DNA of 64,000 bases, taken from positions 48,396,157 to 48,460,156 of the forward strand of contig NC_092797.1 in the NCBI RefSeq assembly GCF_918797505.1, read 5' to 3'. Positions 10,700 to 22,084 of this stretch are shown here, piece by piece. Both the position numbers and the translations under genes were made by a program. Numbering within the stretch: the stretch's first letter is position 1; the number at the start of each line of letters is the position of its first letter. Under the pieces are notes generated by a model, which made no database searches, was not told the DNA's origin, and worked only from the letters and a program-made list of their open reading frames with translations. This stretch comes from Bemisia tabaci. Lineage: Eukaryota > Arthropoda > Insecta > Hemiptera > Aleyrodidae.

Positions 10700-10945
10700 T
10701 CGCGCCCACCTTAAAGTTTGTCAAAATCAAAGAATTGTTTTCTTCCGTATCTTTTATTCTTCGCAGTGGCAAATCGTTGTAATACCTTAAGATCCACAAT
10801 CAAAGTTACTTTGCTGAATTCTACGCGAGGTTGACAAAAATTGTCTTTCATGGTGCTTTTTTGGGGGGGTTGTCCTAAACCTCCCGTAATCACAATGTGA
10901 ACCATATGAGGCTTCCTAAGGAAAGGGCTACTCAAGAAACGACTA
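10700..10945 (+). repeat. Dispersed repeat ending GGCTACTCAAGAAACGACTAT
   Basis: It begins AAAGTTTGTCAAAATCAAAG, continues TTCTTCCGTATcTTTTATTC and ends GGCTTCCTAAGGAAAGGGC then AACGACTAT. A diverged copy is at 33060-33312, an internal start-like piece at 32745-32860 and an end piece at 23200-23240. There are no inverted ends; one directional family, possibly a retroposon tail. Confidence 0.55.
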
Positions 10946-10954
10946 TAAATACAG

Positions 10955-11210
10955 CCCTGAATCTGAGATGGAAAATGTCATGAAAAATAAGAATTTGAAA
11001 GGTCAAGGATGAAATTTTCCCGTGAAATTTCAATAATCCGAAATGTCAGGCTATTTTTCATGAAATTGTAGAAGATGTTTGAAGATTAATGTGGAATTTC
11101 AGTAATTTGAAATTTCGGGCTACTCTTCATGAAATTTCAGAAACTTGTTGAAATTTCACTTGAAAAATAGCGTAAAATTTCAAGGACGATCTGAGCCCTG
11201 AATACAGCCC
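10955..11210 (+). repeat. Dispersed GAAATTTCA-rich repeat
   Basis: It starts TCTGAGATGGAAAATGTCATG and ends GAAATTTCAAGGACGATCTGA style words. The same beginning and end recur at 62345-62515 (CTGAGATGGATAATTTCATG; AATTTCAAGGGCGATCTCAG). GAAATTTCA and TTTCATGAAA words recur through the body. Confidence 0.65.
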
Positions 11211-11289
11211 TAAGTAACTCCCTTTATAAGACAAAATTTCCTTCCTCACACCGGCAAAAGCATGCAAGAGACCCATCATGTCTAATGCA

Positions 11290-11404
11290 TGTATTTCTAG
11301 CAAACGGAACTATATGCATTAAGACATGAGCCCTGAGACCCATAAGTATATGTACATAACAGGGCTTTCGTCATAATGCACATAGTTCCGTTTCATAGAA
11401 ACAC
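11290..11404. mobile_element. 115-bp foldback, family with GGAACTATATGCATTA arms
   Basis: The arms are TGTATTTCTAGCAAACGG with AACTATATGCATTAAGACATG, and the complement ending CATAGTTCCGTTTC and AGAAACACA. The centre is GAGCCCTG…CAGGGCT. A second copy is at 53186-53303 with the same size and arms. No coding content. Confidence 0.75.
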
Positions 11405-11449
11405 ATCCTAATAACCCTAAAATGAGGATTTCTGGAAGTTAGTCTGGCA

Positions 11450-11775
11450 ATCATGGCAAGTGCGTTTCTTTTGTGGGCCGGCTTCCGATGCTGGACGCGC
11501 GTGGCTGCAGTGCCGCTTAGTGGCCGGAGGGGGGCGGGGGGCTGGGGGCCGGGCCGAAACTCACCCCTTTCCCTGGATGTCGGCGGCTTTTTGATGACAT
11601 CCTGCTCCTGCATCTCGCCAAGAGCAAGGCACCGCTCGCCGTGCATCTCCCGACGAGGAACCACCGCGGCTCCGCGGGCATATGAAAAGAAATTCGCCGT
11701 GCCAATTAGCCAACCGGGAACGAACGACTCGTCCGGTGGTTTTGCGTCGGCGATTTTGCAGTGCGGAGACGCAGG
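11450..11775 (+). other. CpG-rich block with a donor-like end
   Basis: GC-rich sequence with an open plus-strand frame of about 110 codons from 11453. A CAG|GTAACG donor-like site is at 11776. The composition alone can keep the frame open. It might be a first exon, but no start context, acceptor or domain supports it. Confidence 0.2.
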
Positions 11776-11934
11776 TAACGACTCCTGTCTGCAATCGCTT
11801 TAAATACGTAAAAGGTTTACAATACTTTTTCGACAATCGAAACGGTTGTCGTGCAAAAATGGTATGCTTTATCCAGGTGACTACCGTCCGTAGAAATCGG
11901 AAAATACTAGAAAACTCGATGTTAACAGGAAAAA

Positions 11935-12075
11935 TTGGACTGCATTTTGCAATTTGGACATATAAATTCTGGCTCATCTGAAAAAACACTTATTTGCATA
12001 GGGAAACTAATGGCACATGCGTTGTTTTTAAACTGGGCCGGAATCTATAATTCCAAATTGCAAAATGTAGTCCAA
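11935..12075. mobile_element. 141-bp foldback TTGGACTGCATTTTGCA (copy 1)
   Basis: The ends are TTGGACTGCATTTTGCAATT and AATTGCAAAATGTAGTCCAA. The interior is TTCTGGCTCAT…GTGCATAGGGAAACTAATG…GTTGTTTTTAAAC. The copy at 12465-12605 has the same length (141 bp) and orientation. A third, more diverged copy is at 25087-25243. No coding content. Confidence 0.85.
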
Positions 12076-12464
12076 TCAGGAAAACGTCAGAAAAATCGGC
12101 CATGGATTAGGAAATTTTGAGTGTTTCAAGCAATTTCAAACAACCGATAGAATGAATTAAAAATATTGATTTTTTATACCAAGCGCGAGTGTCAATTTAT
12201 TCGCGGGAAAAATCAAGAAAAAGCAGGAAATATTCAAGAAAAGCAAAATTTATTTCAGCAGACTCTGCCATAAGGCTCCATGTAATTTTGAAACTTCCAA
12301 TACCTACGTACCTCTTGAAACAGCAAAAACAGCATTTATCTCACTTGTCCTCGGAGCCTCTCTTTTCAAAAAATGCAGGAGCATCCGCGTAAAAAATTGA
12401 ATTATTCGAGTCAATTTTCTAACCTTGGAATGTAGGTACGTTCCTTCGTGCGGAAAACGACCAT

Positions 12465-12605
12465 TTGGACTGCATTTTGCAATTTGGAACAATCAATTCT
12501 GGCTCATGTGAAACAACACTTATGTGCATAGGGAAACTAATGACACATACGTTGTTTTTAAACCGGGACAGAATTTATAGCTCCAAATTGCAAAACGCAG
12601 TCCAA
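12465..12605. mobile_element. 141-bp foldback TTGGACTGCATTTTGCA (copy 2)
   Basis: It has the same 24-bp arms, interior and length as the element at 11935, in the same orientation, 530 bp downstream. The flanks differ between the copies beyond the arms (here CCAT and ATGG, which extend the palindrome by chance or by preference). Confidence 0.85.
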
Positions 12606-12807
12606 ATGGAGTCGTACAGACACAGAAAAGTCGGTTCCTCGGATCGATCCACTTCCTTGATTTTACCGTATTTAATGATGAAACGAGGCTTGAATGATCG
12701 ATCACCGATATTTCCCCATTTGAAACTAAGGTAAAGAATCTATCATGAAGGCCTTCGTTCCAAACACCCTGTTATTCGATCCTTTTCCATAGGTTTGACG
12801 GCAGACC

Positions 12808-13020
12808 CACTGGAAAAAAAAGAATCTTAAATTTGCCGCCAAGAAGTATTTCTTCTTAAATCAAGAATTTTTCTGGTTAATATAGGCTACTTTTTTGCTT
12901 AACCCAAGCATTATTTTTCTTGTATCAAGAAAAAGTCAGCTTAATGCAAGAAAAAAAAAAATTCTAGGCGGCAAATTCAAGAATCATCATGCTTGATCCA
13001 AGCTACTTTTTTTTTCAGTG
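12808..13020. mobile_element. 213-bp CACTGG-ended foldback
   Basis: The ends are CACTGGAAAAAAAAGAATC and TTTTTTTTTCAGTG. Sub-terminal arms TTAAATTTGCCGCCAAGAA and TTCTAGGCGGCAAATTCAAG are complementary. The right side carries an additional GATCCAAGCTACTTTT stretch, so the palindrome is lopsided. The 2-bp flanks are CC and CA, not identical. No coding content. Confidence 0.75.
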
Positions 13021-13480
13021 CAATCGATTTATCGCAAAGCACGCCACGCCACGTCACTGACGGAATTTCGGTAGCGGAGGAAATCCCGTTTTTCCCGATC
13101 GGAGGTCACCCTGAAGTCGGTCTCCGGTACCCGATCGGACGAGCGGCGCAGCGCGGTGGACGTGACGTCGTGACGTCGTCCTGGCGGGCGCGGGCGTCAG
13201 GACGTCTGCGGCGGCGGACGTGAGCCTCCGGAGGCGTGACCTCGTCTTCGGGCATCGATCGGCCCCGGTCAATGGGACCTTTGCGCAGAGCCAGAGGCAC
13301 AGCACATTTCGGCTTTGGGCCGGATCCTCGACGGGGGTGTCGCGCTCGCACCTCCGACCGCATCAGCACGTCCCGGTGGCACGTAGACGTAGGTGTAGGC
13401 GCGAGGAGACGTGCCCGCGTCCGGCCCAGTGGGGAATTGGAGCATCCTACCTGCTTCGGCTCCAGGGGAGTCGTTGACCC
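13021..13480. other. CpG-rich block, possible exon remnant
   Basis: Dense in CG, with open frames on both strands. On the minus strand an AG|GTAGGAT donor-like site at about 13450 follows a coding-looking stretch ending at 13455, but the upstream side runs straight into the foldback at 13506 and no acceptor is seen. No domain is recognised. Confidence 0.25.
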
Positions 13481-13505
13481 AGAGAACGGATTTTTCGTCA
13501 ATACA

Positions 13506-13726
13506 CAGGTTATTCAAAAGTCACGCACCACTACTGGCCATGAGGGGGGAGGCCATTTGAAATTTTTGAGTTCCCTTCCGCCCCCCTCCCCTGAGGGGAT
13601 CAAAAACTGGAAAGTATCCAAAAAAGTTTCCCCCTCGATATGAGGAAAAACCTCTTAAACCGTAAATCGATATCGAAATTAGAACTAAAGTTATGGCCAG
13701 TGGTGCGTGACTTTTGAATAACCCTG
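13506..13726. mobile_element. 221-bp foldback CAGGTTATTCAAAAGTCACG
   Basis: Arms of about 35 bp: CAGGTTATTCAAAAGTCACG plus CACCACTACTGGCCAT, against ATGGCCAGTGGTGCGTGAC plus TTTTGAATAACCCTG. The right flank is TA and the left CA, so a TA target is plausible. The interior includes GAGGGGATCAAAAACTGG and ATCGATATCG. A mariner-type MITE is my inference from end sequence and flank. Confidence 0.7.
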
Positions 13727-13773
13727 TAGTTTAGTTTATGGTGCTGGCTGCTCATCGCAGACAGAGCCATCGC

Positions 13774-13900
13774 GATGGTGAGTAGACCTGCGGGCCGATT
13801 ATTAAAATTGATAGACAAAGCTATAGACAAAGAAGACAAAAGGGATATGAAGGTATTACTTTTGGTGGAAGCGGGTGGTTGCAATGGACAAAGGAGGTAG
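13774..13900 (+). repeat. GCGGGCCGATTATT-GATAGACAAAG repeat (copy 1)
   Basis: It starts CCTGCGGGCCGATTATT, then GATAGACAAAGCTATAGAC and AAAGAAGAC, and ends GAAGCGGGTGGTTGCAATGG and ACAAAGGAGGTAGGTAA. The same order of words is seen at 21881-22020 and at 56862-56960, and on the reverse strand at 57005-57143. At 56862 it follows a tRNA-like head, so it may be a SINE body. Confidence 0.6.
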
Positions 13901-14434
13901 GTAAAAGCAAAACATGGAAACAGTGGAAATAAGGCGAAAATACACGGGCCGTTTCGGTGTCTCACGACACCATTGTCAACCGCTAAAAAAGTCCAAAAAT
14001 AAAAAATGAATTAAAATCAAAAGAGATCAGCACCGCGATACATGGTGGTGTAATAGCAGACAGGACAGAAGACAGGACATGACAGACAGAATGGAGATAG
14101 GTAATGGGTGTCCCACAGGTGCACCTGTTATCAAGTCTTATAAAGGAACAAAATGGTACACAATTTTTTTTATCGCCCGTAGCAAAAGAACTGAGGATCC
14201 TGATGTCACAGAAATTTTATCAAATTTTTTACCACCGGAAACACCGAAAAAATCAACTTAAAAACGCACCAAATTTCGGATTCTCGCAATGGTCACTTTT
14301 GCGTAGAGCTTTTGCTCCGGTATTTTCGCGACGTTACACGACAAACTTATCTCTTTATCGTTCACAATGTATTGCGCCATAAAGCATTGGCAGCCACTTC
14401 ATGAAGAGACCAGGTTTGTCATGTACTGTGGCTT

Positions 14435-14640
14435 CACGAGTAGGCCTGTCCCCGAACCGATCGATCGATCGATCGATTATTTCGATGATCGTTCGAAGAC
14501 CTGTTTCGATCGAAACTGCTCGATCGAACTGCTCGATCGAACTGCTCGATCGAAATGTTCGATCGAAATGCTCGATCGAAGTGCTCGATCGGAATGCCCG
14601 ATCGAAACGTTTGTTTTGAAAGCCGTTTCGATCGAAATGT
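14435..14640 (+). repeat. GATCG-rich 13-bp array with conserved end (forward copy)
   Basis: After the shared end CACGAGTAGGCCTGTCCCC plus GAACCGAT, a (GATC)n tract leads into about eight 13-bp units of the form CGATCGAAnTGCT between 14507 and 14611. The same end and the same array words occur in reverse at 20214-20395. The array is not a CRISPR: units are contiguous, without unique spacers. Confidence 0.75.
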
Positions 14641-16900
14641 TATTTTGTAATGTTGAAATACGATTTACCATGTTTAGCAAATAATTGCAGAATTTTCATA
14701 TTGTTGTCAAGAATTCCTCTTCCTCTAATTTTTTTTCTTTGTTTCGAATTCGATTGAAATAACAGCATCAGCGTTAAGTACCGTAGCAGTTCTGTCCGCA
14801 AATCATATTATTACCATGTGTTCTGTATACATAGAATTTCCGAAAAGCATTCCATGTGCTTAATCTTCTCCCCCCCCCCCCCCCCCTCCCACAACAAAAC
14901 AAATTAATTTAACCACACAAACCATGAAAATACCAGGTCTCGATTCTCGTCTATTTACTAAAGTTACTTTACCAGATCAATTTTTATTCAAAATATATGC
15001 GCTTATCGCATTCACTCCATTTTTTACTAACCATTTATTTGTAAAGTATCAGAGGTCCGCTACGCTACCCTACCTCCCGATCTCAATGCTCCTTTAGCTC
15101 CTAGCCCAAATGCCCATTACCAATAACAATAATGATCCAATGGACCTTGGTAGTATGGCTCGGCGCTCGCCAGCGCTGCGCGTGCCGCGACAATGATAAT
15201 GATACTAGCTGCATTTAGACAGTTTTGACCATTTCGTTCGAATTTTGCATCCGCTCAGTATACATATTATGTCGGCCCGTACTGCACGCACACACACACA
15301 CACACACACCCTCGCCCTCATCATCCTACATCGAATCGTCCTTATCTCGTCCCCGTTCGTTTTCCTCATATCACACAATTACTCTTCTTCGGTTCGGTAT
15401 TTGGTTTGACCCCTGGCGCCTGACCTGCTCCAGTGCTCCTCACACCTCGCATAGCTTTTGTTTCATGCACCTCTCCTTTCGGTGACGGCACCGCTGACTA
15501 TCTCTGTTTCCCCTTGCCGCCCATGACTGTGACTGTGACTCCTTCCTCTTTCAAGATCTCGATCCTAGCTCCCGTTTGACTGAAGCTCTTATCGATGCCG
15601 CTACTGCCCACTCTCTTCCCTTCCTCACCTTTGTCGTTCGCGTGATCCGCGTCTCCTTCCTCTTTCACTATCTTTATACATATACGCCACCGTTCAACTG
15701 AAGCTCTTCATCAACTTCTCTTTATAAAATCGAATGGATTGAACTTTTAGCAAGTAACTAGTAATCTAATGCGACTCTCCGTCCTGTCTGTTATCCTTCA
15801 GACCTCGCTTAATTCTTGTCTGGGACGACTTACAATTCATTCGGACTTTTGCTCACCTACTCCATCATTTAGCTGCAGTGATGTCAGTAGCCATGTTTAC
15901 AGACAAGCAACTCATCAAGTTTGAAATGGGGGGAGGGGGGGTGTAGTTTTTTTTTTTCTTTTTTTATGGGCAGTTTGCGTAAATCCGCCAAAGTGTCATC
16001 TGTTTTCGCTCGGTTATATTCTCCTCCACCCCCGTTTCTTCTATTCTCCCCCCTTTTTCTTTTCTCTCCAATCCTTCATTCTCCCCCCCCCCTCCCACAT
16101 ATTTCTTCTCCACCCTCCGTTTTCCTGTAAAAAAGTTTCGTTTAATTTGTTAAAAAAAAAAAAAAGATATATTTACCCATAAAATCTAAGCAAGTTTCTG
16201 CAGTGGCAAAGGAGACAAAACTGCTGATTATAGCCTCAAATTGCCTCTATAGAACATCAAAGTGTCAAAATAGTTCGGGGGAGGCCCCCGGCCCCCTTCC
16301 CTCTCACATCTCCAAGAAGGAGTCCGCACACGCCCAATTAATGAAATAGGGGAACCTCGTCAAGTACCTGGGGGGGGGGGGGGTGACACCACTGTTTAGC
16401 TGCTGGTCTTGCGTTCCTCTTTTACAATTTATTTACACAACACTAGAAGGAGCTTATGCGCGATTTTTGATCCCCAGCAGGTGTAAATTGTAATCAGAGG
16501 CTGGCACAAGCATATCGGCTGTACATTTATTCACTTAGTACTTGGAAAATTATGCAAGTCCATAATTTCAAGTAAAAAGAAAGTATACTAAATTGTTCCC
16601 AAGGAATTAGTTATTTCAGAACTTTCCATGGATGTTGGTTGACCTTAATCTTTTGGACACCAAAGAGAAATTATAATCATTCTGCTCCTACTAGCACAAA
16701 GACTTAAAATGTACAAAAAAAGAAAAAAAAAATCGTAAAACAAGATGTAAAATAAACCAAAAGTGAAATGACATTCTCCGTTTCTTAAATTTTATTATAA
16801 AATGCATCAATTTTTTAAGAATATTTAAAACCAATCTAATAAAGATAAGTTCTTAAAATCTTCTCATATTTTTAAAAACTCTGGTTTCGAAACAATTTTG
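14641..16900. other. No gene; homopolymers and microsatellites
   Basis: Contains a run of 17 C at 14870-14886, (CA)n at 15289-15309, a T/G-rich tract at 15930-15966, C-rich tracts near 16080-16092, an A run at 16152-16165 and 14 G at 16370-16383. From 15270 to 15720 the plus strand is C/T-rich, which opens a meaningless Ser/Pro-rich frame. Confidence 0.5.
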
Positions 16901-16929
16901 TATCCAGTTTTCGGGCTTACTCTTTTTAC

Positions 16930-17420
16930 AAAAAAAATTTAGGGGACATTCGAATTTTTAGCGTATCATTCTAGTAATAAATACTCCAAAGGTATTTTCT
17001 ATTTAGCCGATTTAGCGAATTTTCAGTACAGATATTCTTCCTCAATTTTTTGGTTTTCGCAATCAAAAATTTTACATAAAAAATAGATGTTCGAAGAGGT
17101 AAAAAAGAAAAATCGTGATTTTTTACGTGAAAAAGTCAGAGAAAAAATTCAGAGACGTCAATTTTTTACGTAAAAAATCGTAGTTCAATCCGTCTTCTTT
17201 GCATTTCTTTCTGACCTCCTTTTAATGTACGGAAAGTAAGATTTTTCACGTAAAAACTTTGTTCTTCCAAATTTTTTTCGGATTTTTGTTGCGCAAAAAA
17301 TCGCGAATTTTTGATGTCAAGATTTCAATTTAATCCCTCAAGTTTTTTTTACATCTTTAATCAAAATTTTTTTACGTTGAGCTCTCCGAATCTGATTTTT
17401 TACGGGATCTTCTACGTGCA
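16930..17420. repeat. Irregular array of TTTTTTACGTAAAA words
   Basis: GATTTTTTACGTGAAAAAG, ATTTTTTACGTAAAAAATCG, TTTTTCACGTAAAAAC and TTTTTTACGTTGAG recur at uneven spacing. No terminal repeats or frame were found. Confidence 0.5.
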
Positions 17421-18869
17421 TCTTGCGTACTCGTAAAATTTACCAATTTTCATTTTTTAATTTTTTTTTAATAAATTAGGGAATACGTTTCTTCAGTACA
17501 AGAAAGTGCACAAAATCAGCGCTTCAGACGATGGCTGAACTACGCACGTGTCACGTGTCGAAATAGGTTAGGTGTTAAAAAAGGGAGCATAGGCTGAAAT
17601 AGATGCCGCATTTCAGCTGGGTTAGAAAGAGAGGGGAATGATAAGGAAATTAGGGGGGAAAAAATGCGAAAATCGTAGATCGCTAGGTTTCAGGCAGGCT
17701 AGGGACGGCGATTCCACGCGTGCCCGCGTCGGCCGTCGCCGCGCTGCGCTGCGCGTCCTCCGTCCATTGCGCCAGACGGAGTCCCATATGAGAATCCCAT
17801 CATCCCTCCCCCTCCTTCATCGACTTACAGCTTCATTCACGATGTAGATGTAAGTGCCAGACCGCCAGTTTGAGTAAAATAAAAAATATTTTCACGAAAT
17901 CAAACACATGATCAAATTACGTGTTTCGGGAAAAAGGCCGGTACACACTGTTAAAAATTGAGGAGTGAAATTCGGTGTTGGCGTCTACATAGCGCCCAAA
18001 AACCCCGAATGAAATGAATGCGAAGTGACAGTTGCACCATGAAAGCGTATGACACTCCGCAAAAAAATGTAGGCGTTTGCGTTTCCTAATTCAGTATGTT
18101 GGCTCACTGTTGAAAACCTTTTTCATTTTAAATGCTGATATGCAGAAAAGTTCCAATGTTGAAACTTTAAAATCCTTTAAAATTTAAAAATGAAAATATA
18201 TAAATATCTGAAAACTCTTGTACGTGACTTCGCATGAATTCTTGGCAGACACGTTTAATGCACGCAGATTCATAATTTTTTTCGGGGGGAGGGGGGCTAA
18301 TCTCTAAAACAATAAGTTTAGAGCGGAGAGGTGTAGTCGCGGCAGAACGAAATGAGGTTTTTCGTTTGTTTGTTTTTTGAACTCAATATTTATAGATTTT
18401 TCGTTCTCTAGCATTACTCTGTCTCAATTCTGATATAAATGAATTTTTTGAGTCCATATTTCTTTACCAAAAATACATTTTAGTCTCTAGAAGAAAGTGC
18501 ATTGCTGCGTGTATTGAAAACCCGTCCATACGGTGCGTTGGAGATTGATCTGATTGTTGGAGTCTTTTCTGCAAGACGACTTTTCAATGATACCATACGG
18601 AGGGGGGAAGGGGCTACGGGGTTCCAGACATGATACGCCAATGAAGGATACCCCTCTTGCTGTAGAGAATGTAATATTAAAAAAATGAAAACTAAAGGGC
18701 TGAAAAATATTATTAGCAAAGCTTCGGCATCATTGGACGAAATAGCAAAAGCGGGTAAGGTAATCAAAACATGCTGGAGCAGCCAACGCGACGAGTTCAT
18801 TTGTATGAGAGAGACGGAAGGAATGGAAAAAAATGATAGTGAATAAAAATCTGAGTGGAGACCGGTGAA

Positions 18870-19690
18870 TAGTGTGGCGATGGCAAATTGGCGATCGGCG
18901 GACAAAGACAAAGGCGACAGTGAAGACCTAGATAGACAATCGACAACAAGGAAAACTAGGTAAATGAAGAGAGACCGATGAGTGGGGGAGGGGGGCGGAA
19001 GGGGGCTGAGCGCGCCGTAGAATTCCTTGCCTGAAAAAGATTTGTGATGTTTGCCAATTAGGTTTTGGTTGACGCGATAACCAGTTTCAAGCAAATAATA
19101 GTCAAAATGTACGCTGGACCGAAAGTGAGGTGAACCCCGAGGGGAAGTCAGAGAGAGATAAGAGAGAAGAAACTCGGCCGACGACGGGCGGCGACCGGTG
19201 GCGCAGCGCCACGCCAAGCGAAGCAGATAGGCACGTTGCACGTAACGCAGTGGTGGCGATCGACAGGCAAAGGCGACGGCTGAGAAACAGGTGACATTCG
19301 ATCGAAAAGGTATCCGAGATCGAGGAAAAACAAGAGCAATATGAGGGGGAAAAGTGAGTATAGAGATGCCGGCGAACGTGGAGGCGTGGACCGGGAGCAG
19401 AGCGGAGGATCAGGTGCGAGGGAACGAGCGAGAACGGAGAATGGGTCACAAAATGCCTTGCCCGAAAGATAAGAAGTGAATGAGGCGTCACTTAGGTTTC
19501 AGTTGACGCGAGGAGGCTGCTGTTACTCATAAGTCATAACACGACCGATTGAAAGCAAACGGTCAAAAAGGTCTAAAATGTGCGCCGGCTGAATGTGAGG
19601 CAGCCTCCGGGAAGGGAAGCCAGACGCGGTCGACGGCCGGCGCGAAGCAGCGCAGCGCAGCGATACGCAACGGAGTATGGCATTGATATG
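18870..19690 (+). repeat. Diverged duplication of about 430-bp units
   Basis: CCTTGCCTGAAAAAGAT…TTAGGTTTTGGTTGACGCG…GTCAAAATGTACGCTGG (19025-19105) aligns with CCTTGCCCGAAAGAT…TTAGGTTTCAGTTGACGCG…CTAAAATGTGCGCCGG (19457-19590). GGCGATnnnCAnnCAAAGGCGAC is also shared between 18880 and 19245. The minus-strand 253-codon frame across 18480-19241 is low-complexity and not supported as a gene. Confidence 0.5.
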
Positions 19691-20149
19691 CAATCCAAAG
19701 CATCTTACATCCATCGAAAGTACTTTCACCCGATAAGGGATCAAAGATTCCCGAGAAAGTTACAAAACGGGTAGAAGGGTTCTTGTTTTTTTTCGAGCAT
19801 TACCCGTTTTGGCTTTTTTAATATACAGGTCAGTAGGTAATCACCGCGTAAAAATATGTGGAACCTGTCTTGTTCCTTCCAAAAAATTTTTACTAAGACT
19901 TTAGCCAGGGATCCCTTATCCCGTGAACTTTCTTCGGAAGACGTTTTCGAGCTTTCATCAGCGGTGCATGAAACTCCCACGGGAATCCTATTGAGATTGC
20001 TCGAATCGAAAAAATGTAATTGGTTCAAAATAAAAAAAAAAAAAAAAATTAAAAATTTTTTTTTATAACATTAGTTTTAAGATTAGCTTTATTCGAACAT
20101 TAACTCCCCGTAATTAATGCCCCGTAAGGGCCAGTAGTACATTTTTACT

Positions 20150-20206
20150 TAATAAAAATAAAAAAATAAAATAAAATAAAATAAAAAAATAAAAAATAAA
20201 AAATAA
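20150..20206 (+). repeat. (AAAAT)n microsatellite
   Basis: Repeats of AAAAT and AAAAAAT, 57 bp, directly before the reverse GATCG array. Confidence 0.85.
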
Positions 20207-20213
20207 TTCAAAA

Positions 20214-20395
20214 CGGTTTTCGATCGAGCAGATTTCGATCGAGCAGGCTCGATCGAAACAGATTCCGATCGAAACAGGCTTTCGAAACGATTTTTTCGAA
20301 GTGAACGATTACGAAATGATCGCTCGATCGTTTCGTACGAACCAACGAGCGATTTCATCGGTTCGGGGACAGGCCTATTCACGAGTGTACTGGAT
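20214..20395 (-). repeat. GATCG-rich array with conserved end (reverse copy)
   Basis: Read on the minus strand it has the same order as 14435-14640: the end word AGGCCTGTCCCCGAACCGAT, then GATCG-rich sequence including TCGATCGAGCAG and GTTTCGATCG units. It stops at the (AAAAT)n tract, as a retroposed or slipped end would. The two copies are 5.8 kb apart and inverted. Confidence 0.7.
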
Positions 20396-20674
20396 CCGTT
20401 CCTGCAAAAATATGACTGTTTTGAATAGGTCGGTTCCTAAAACAGCTGTTTCATTATTTTGGGAGTTGACAATTAGATTTTATCAGCGCCATCGTTCTCT
20501 TCGTAAAATGTGCCATCAGCCTGTGTCACACTATCAAAATACATTATCAAAACCTCAAGTTCAAGTATTGTGATTGGTTCACGGCATCGAGGAAGCCAAT
20601 CACAAGACCTGACCTTGATATTTTGATGGCTAGCTTTGATAATGGTTTGACAGGCTATTGAAATCAGTTTTCAA

Positions 20675-21178
20675 TGGAGATGTTGCATGTGTGAGGGATT
20701 TGCAATTTGACCATTGATTCTAATGTAAAAGTTCGCGAGAAACACGATGGTGCCACTGGTTTTCTCTGAAATCATCTCCCAAGCTCAAAAAAAGCTCTCA
20801 AGTTGAGGCTAAAATGTAGGGGCTATCCCACGCTATCCTGAGAGTCCACCTCTACGTCAAGACAAACTCTCCATGCAAAGATAGGGAGCAAATACATTGG
20901 CAGGGTTGCCACTTTATTTGGGGACTCCAAAACTGAAAACACGGCATCACTGCTAATGTATTTGCTCCCTATCTTTTCATGGAGAGTTTGTTTTGACGCA
21001 GAGGTGGACTCTCAGGGTAGGGTGGGATATCCCCTCCATTTTGGCCTCACTTCGAGAGCTATTTTTGAGCTTTGGAGATTATTTCAGAGAAAACCAGTGG
21101 CACCATCGTGTTTCTCGCGAACTTTTACTCAAGAATCAATGGTCAAATCGCAAATCCCTCACACATGCAATATCTCCA
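20675..21178. mobile_element. 504-bp inverted repeat, arms about 228 bp
   Basis: The left arm starts TGGAGATGTTGCATGTGTGA and ends near AGGGAGCAAATACATT; the right arm is the near-perfect complement, ending TCACACATGCAATATCTCCA. The loop, about 50 bp at 20905-20955, includes GGGTTGCCACTTTATTTGG. A left arm alone is at 35302-35536 and part of a right arm at 57370-57490. The transcript would form a long double strand. No coding content. Confidence 0.85.
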
Positions 21179-21405
21179 TTCGTAAATCCCCGCGCCTTGC
21201 AACAGGCCCTTTTCGAATCCTCGTTTTCCGTTTCGAACTGTGCAATACGTCTCGGTACATTCCTGTTAAAATCGGTTCAGCTCTCCTCCGAAAACCGATC
21301 TTTTCGGGAGGCGACCATCGAGACAACGGCGCGGGGCGCGAGGTGGATGAGCGTGGATAACTGTAATTACTCCTCTGGGCGGTGGAAGCGCGGCTTTGTT
21401 GGCGT

Positions 21406-21452
21406 TGGATCTTGGATCTTGGATGCTGGATGCTGGATGCTGGCGATGGTGA
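21406..21452 (+). repeat. 7-bp microsatellite GGATCTT/GGATGCT
   Basis: Six contiguous 7-bp units: GGATCTT twice, then GGATGCT three times and a decayed unit. Confidence 0.8.
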
Positions 21453-21605
21453 GGGTGTAATCTCTGTCCAAATAACCGGTTTCATCGCGGCGGCGGCGCG
21501 GCGCACGACGACACAATCATGGGAATGCTTTTTTGCCTAATTATGACGCGCGCACGCTCCGTCGCACAATGACACGCCGCGCGCGTCTTTCTCCGCCCTT
21601 GTCGC

Positions 21606-21975
21606 CTGATTATTGAATTTGATGGACAAAGCGATAGACTGAGAAGATGGAGAGACAGTGGAATGATCCTACTGGCGCTTCGCTCCGCCTTTAGTACTGA
21701 TTATTGACTTTGATAGACAAAGCGATCGACTGAGGAGGCGAAGAAACATTGGAGCGATCCTATTGGCGCTTCGCTCCCCCTTTGTGAGCTGCTTTTTCAG
21801 ATGGATATACAAAGGTATAAACTAAGAGGACAGAGAGACATTGGAACGATCCTATTGGCGCTTCACTCTACCCCTGTGGGCTGATTATTCTGATTGGTAG
21901 ACAAAGCTGTACAGTAAGAAGACTAAGAGGAATCGGTGCGACTCTTATGGCCGCAGCGGGTAGTTGCAATGGACA
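21606..21975 (+). repeat. Tandem array of four 91-92-bp units
   Basis: Units begin at 21606, 21697, 21789 and 21881 with CTGATTATTGAnTTTGAT, then GAnAGACAAAGCGATnGACT, AGAAGA, AGAGACAnTGGAnCGATCCTA and TTGGCGCTTCGCTCC. The last unit continues into the GCGGGTAGTTGCAATGGAC and CTAACTAACGGCAACCCAC tail of the family seen at 13774 and 56862. Confidence 0.85.
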
Positions 21976-22084
21976 AAGGGAATAAGTAATAAACTAACTA
22001 ACGGCAACCCACGAAGGACCCTGAATATTATTATTAGTCCATCTTAGTCTAAAACGAACACCCGTTTCGATCGATAGATTAGCT

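Noticed and set aside
14507..14611. 13-bp GATCG array considered as CRISPR-like or as clustered binding sites
   Set aside because: No spacers, and the array belongs to a dispersed repeat with a defined end, found again in reverse.
18480..19241. The longest open frame in the window, 253 codons on the minus strand
   Set aside because: It is Ser/Leu/Pro-rich, overlaps a diverged tandem duplication and has no motif or splice context; the plus strand is purine-rich, which removes stops on the minus strand.
14435..20395. A single 5.96-kb transposon with GATCG arrays as ends
   Set aside because: No target duplication was found, the interior has no transposase, and each copy can stand alone; kept as an open question in the findings.
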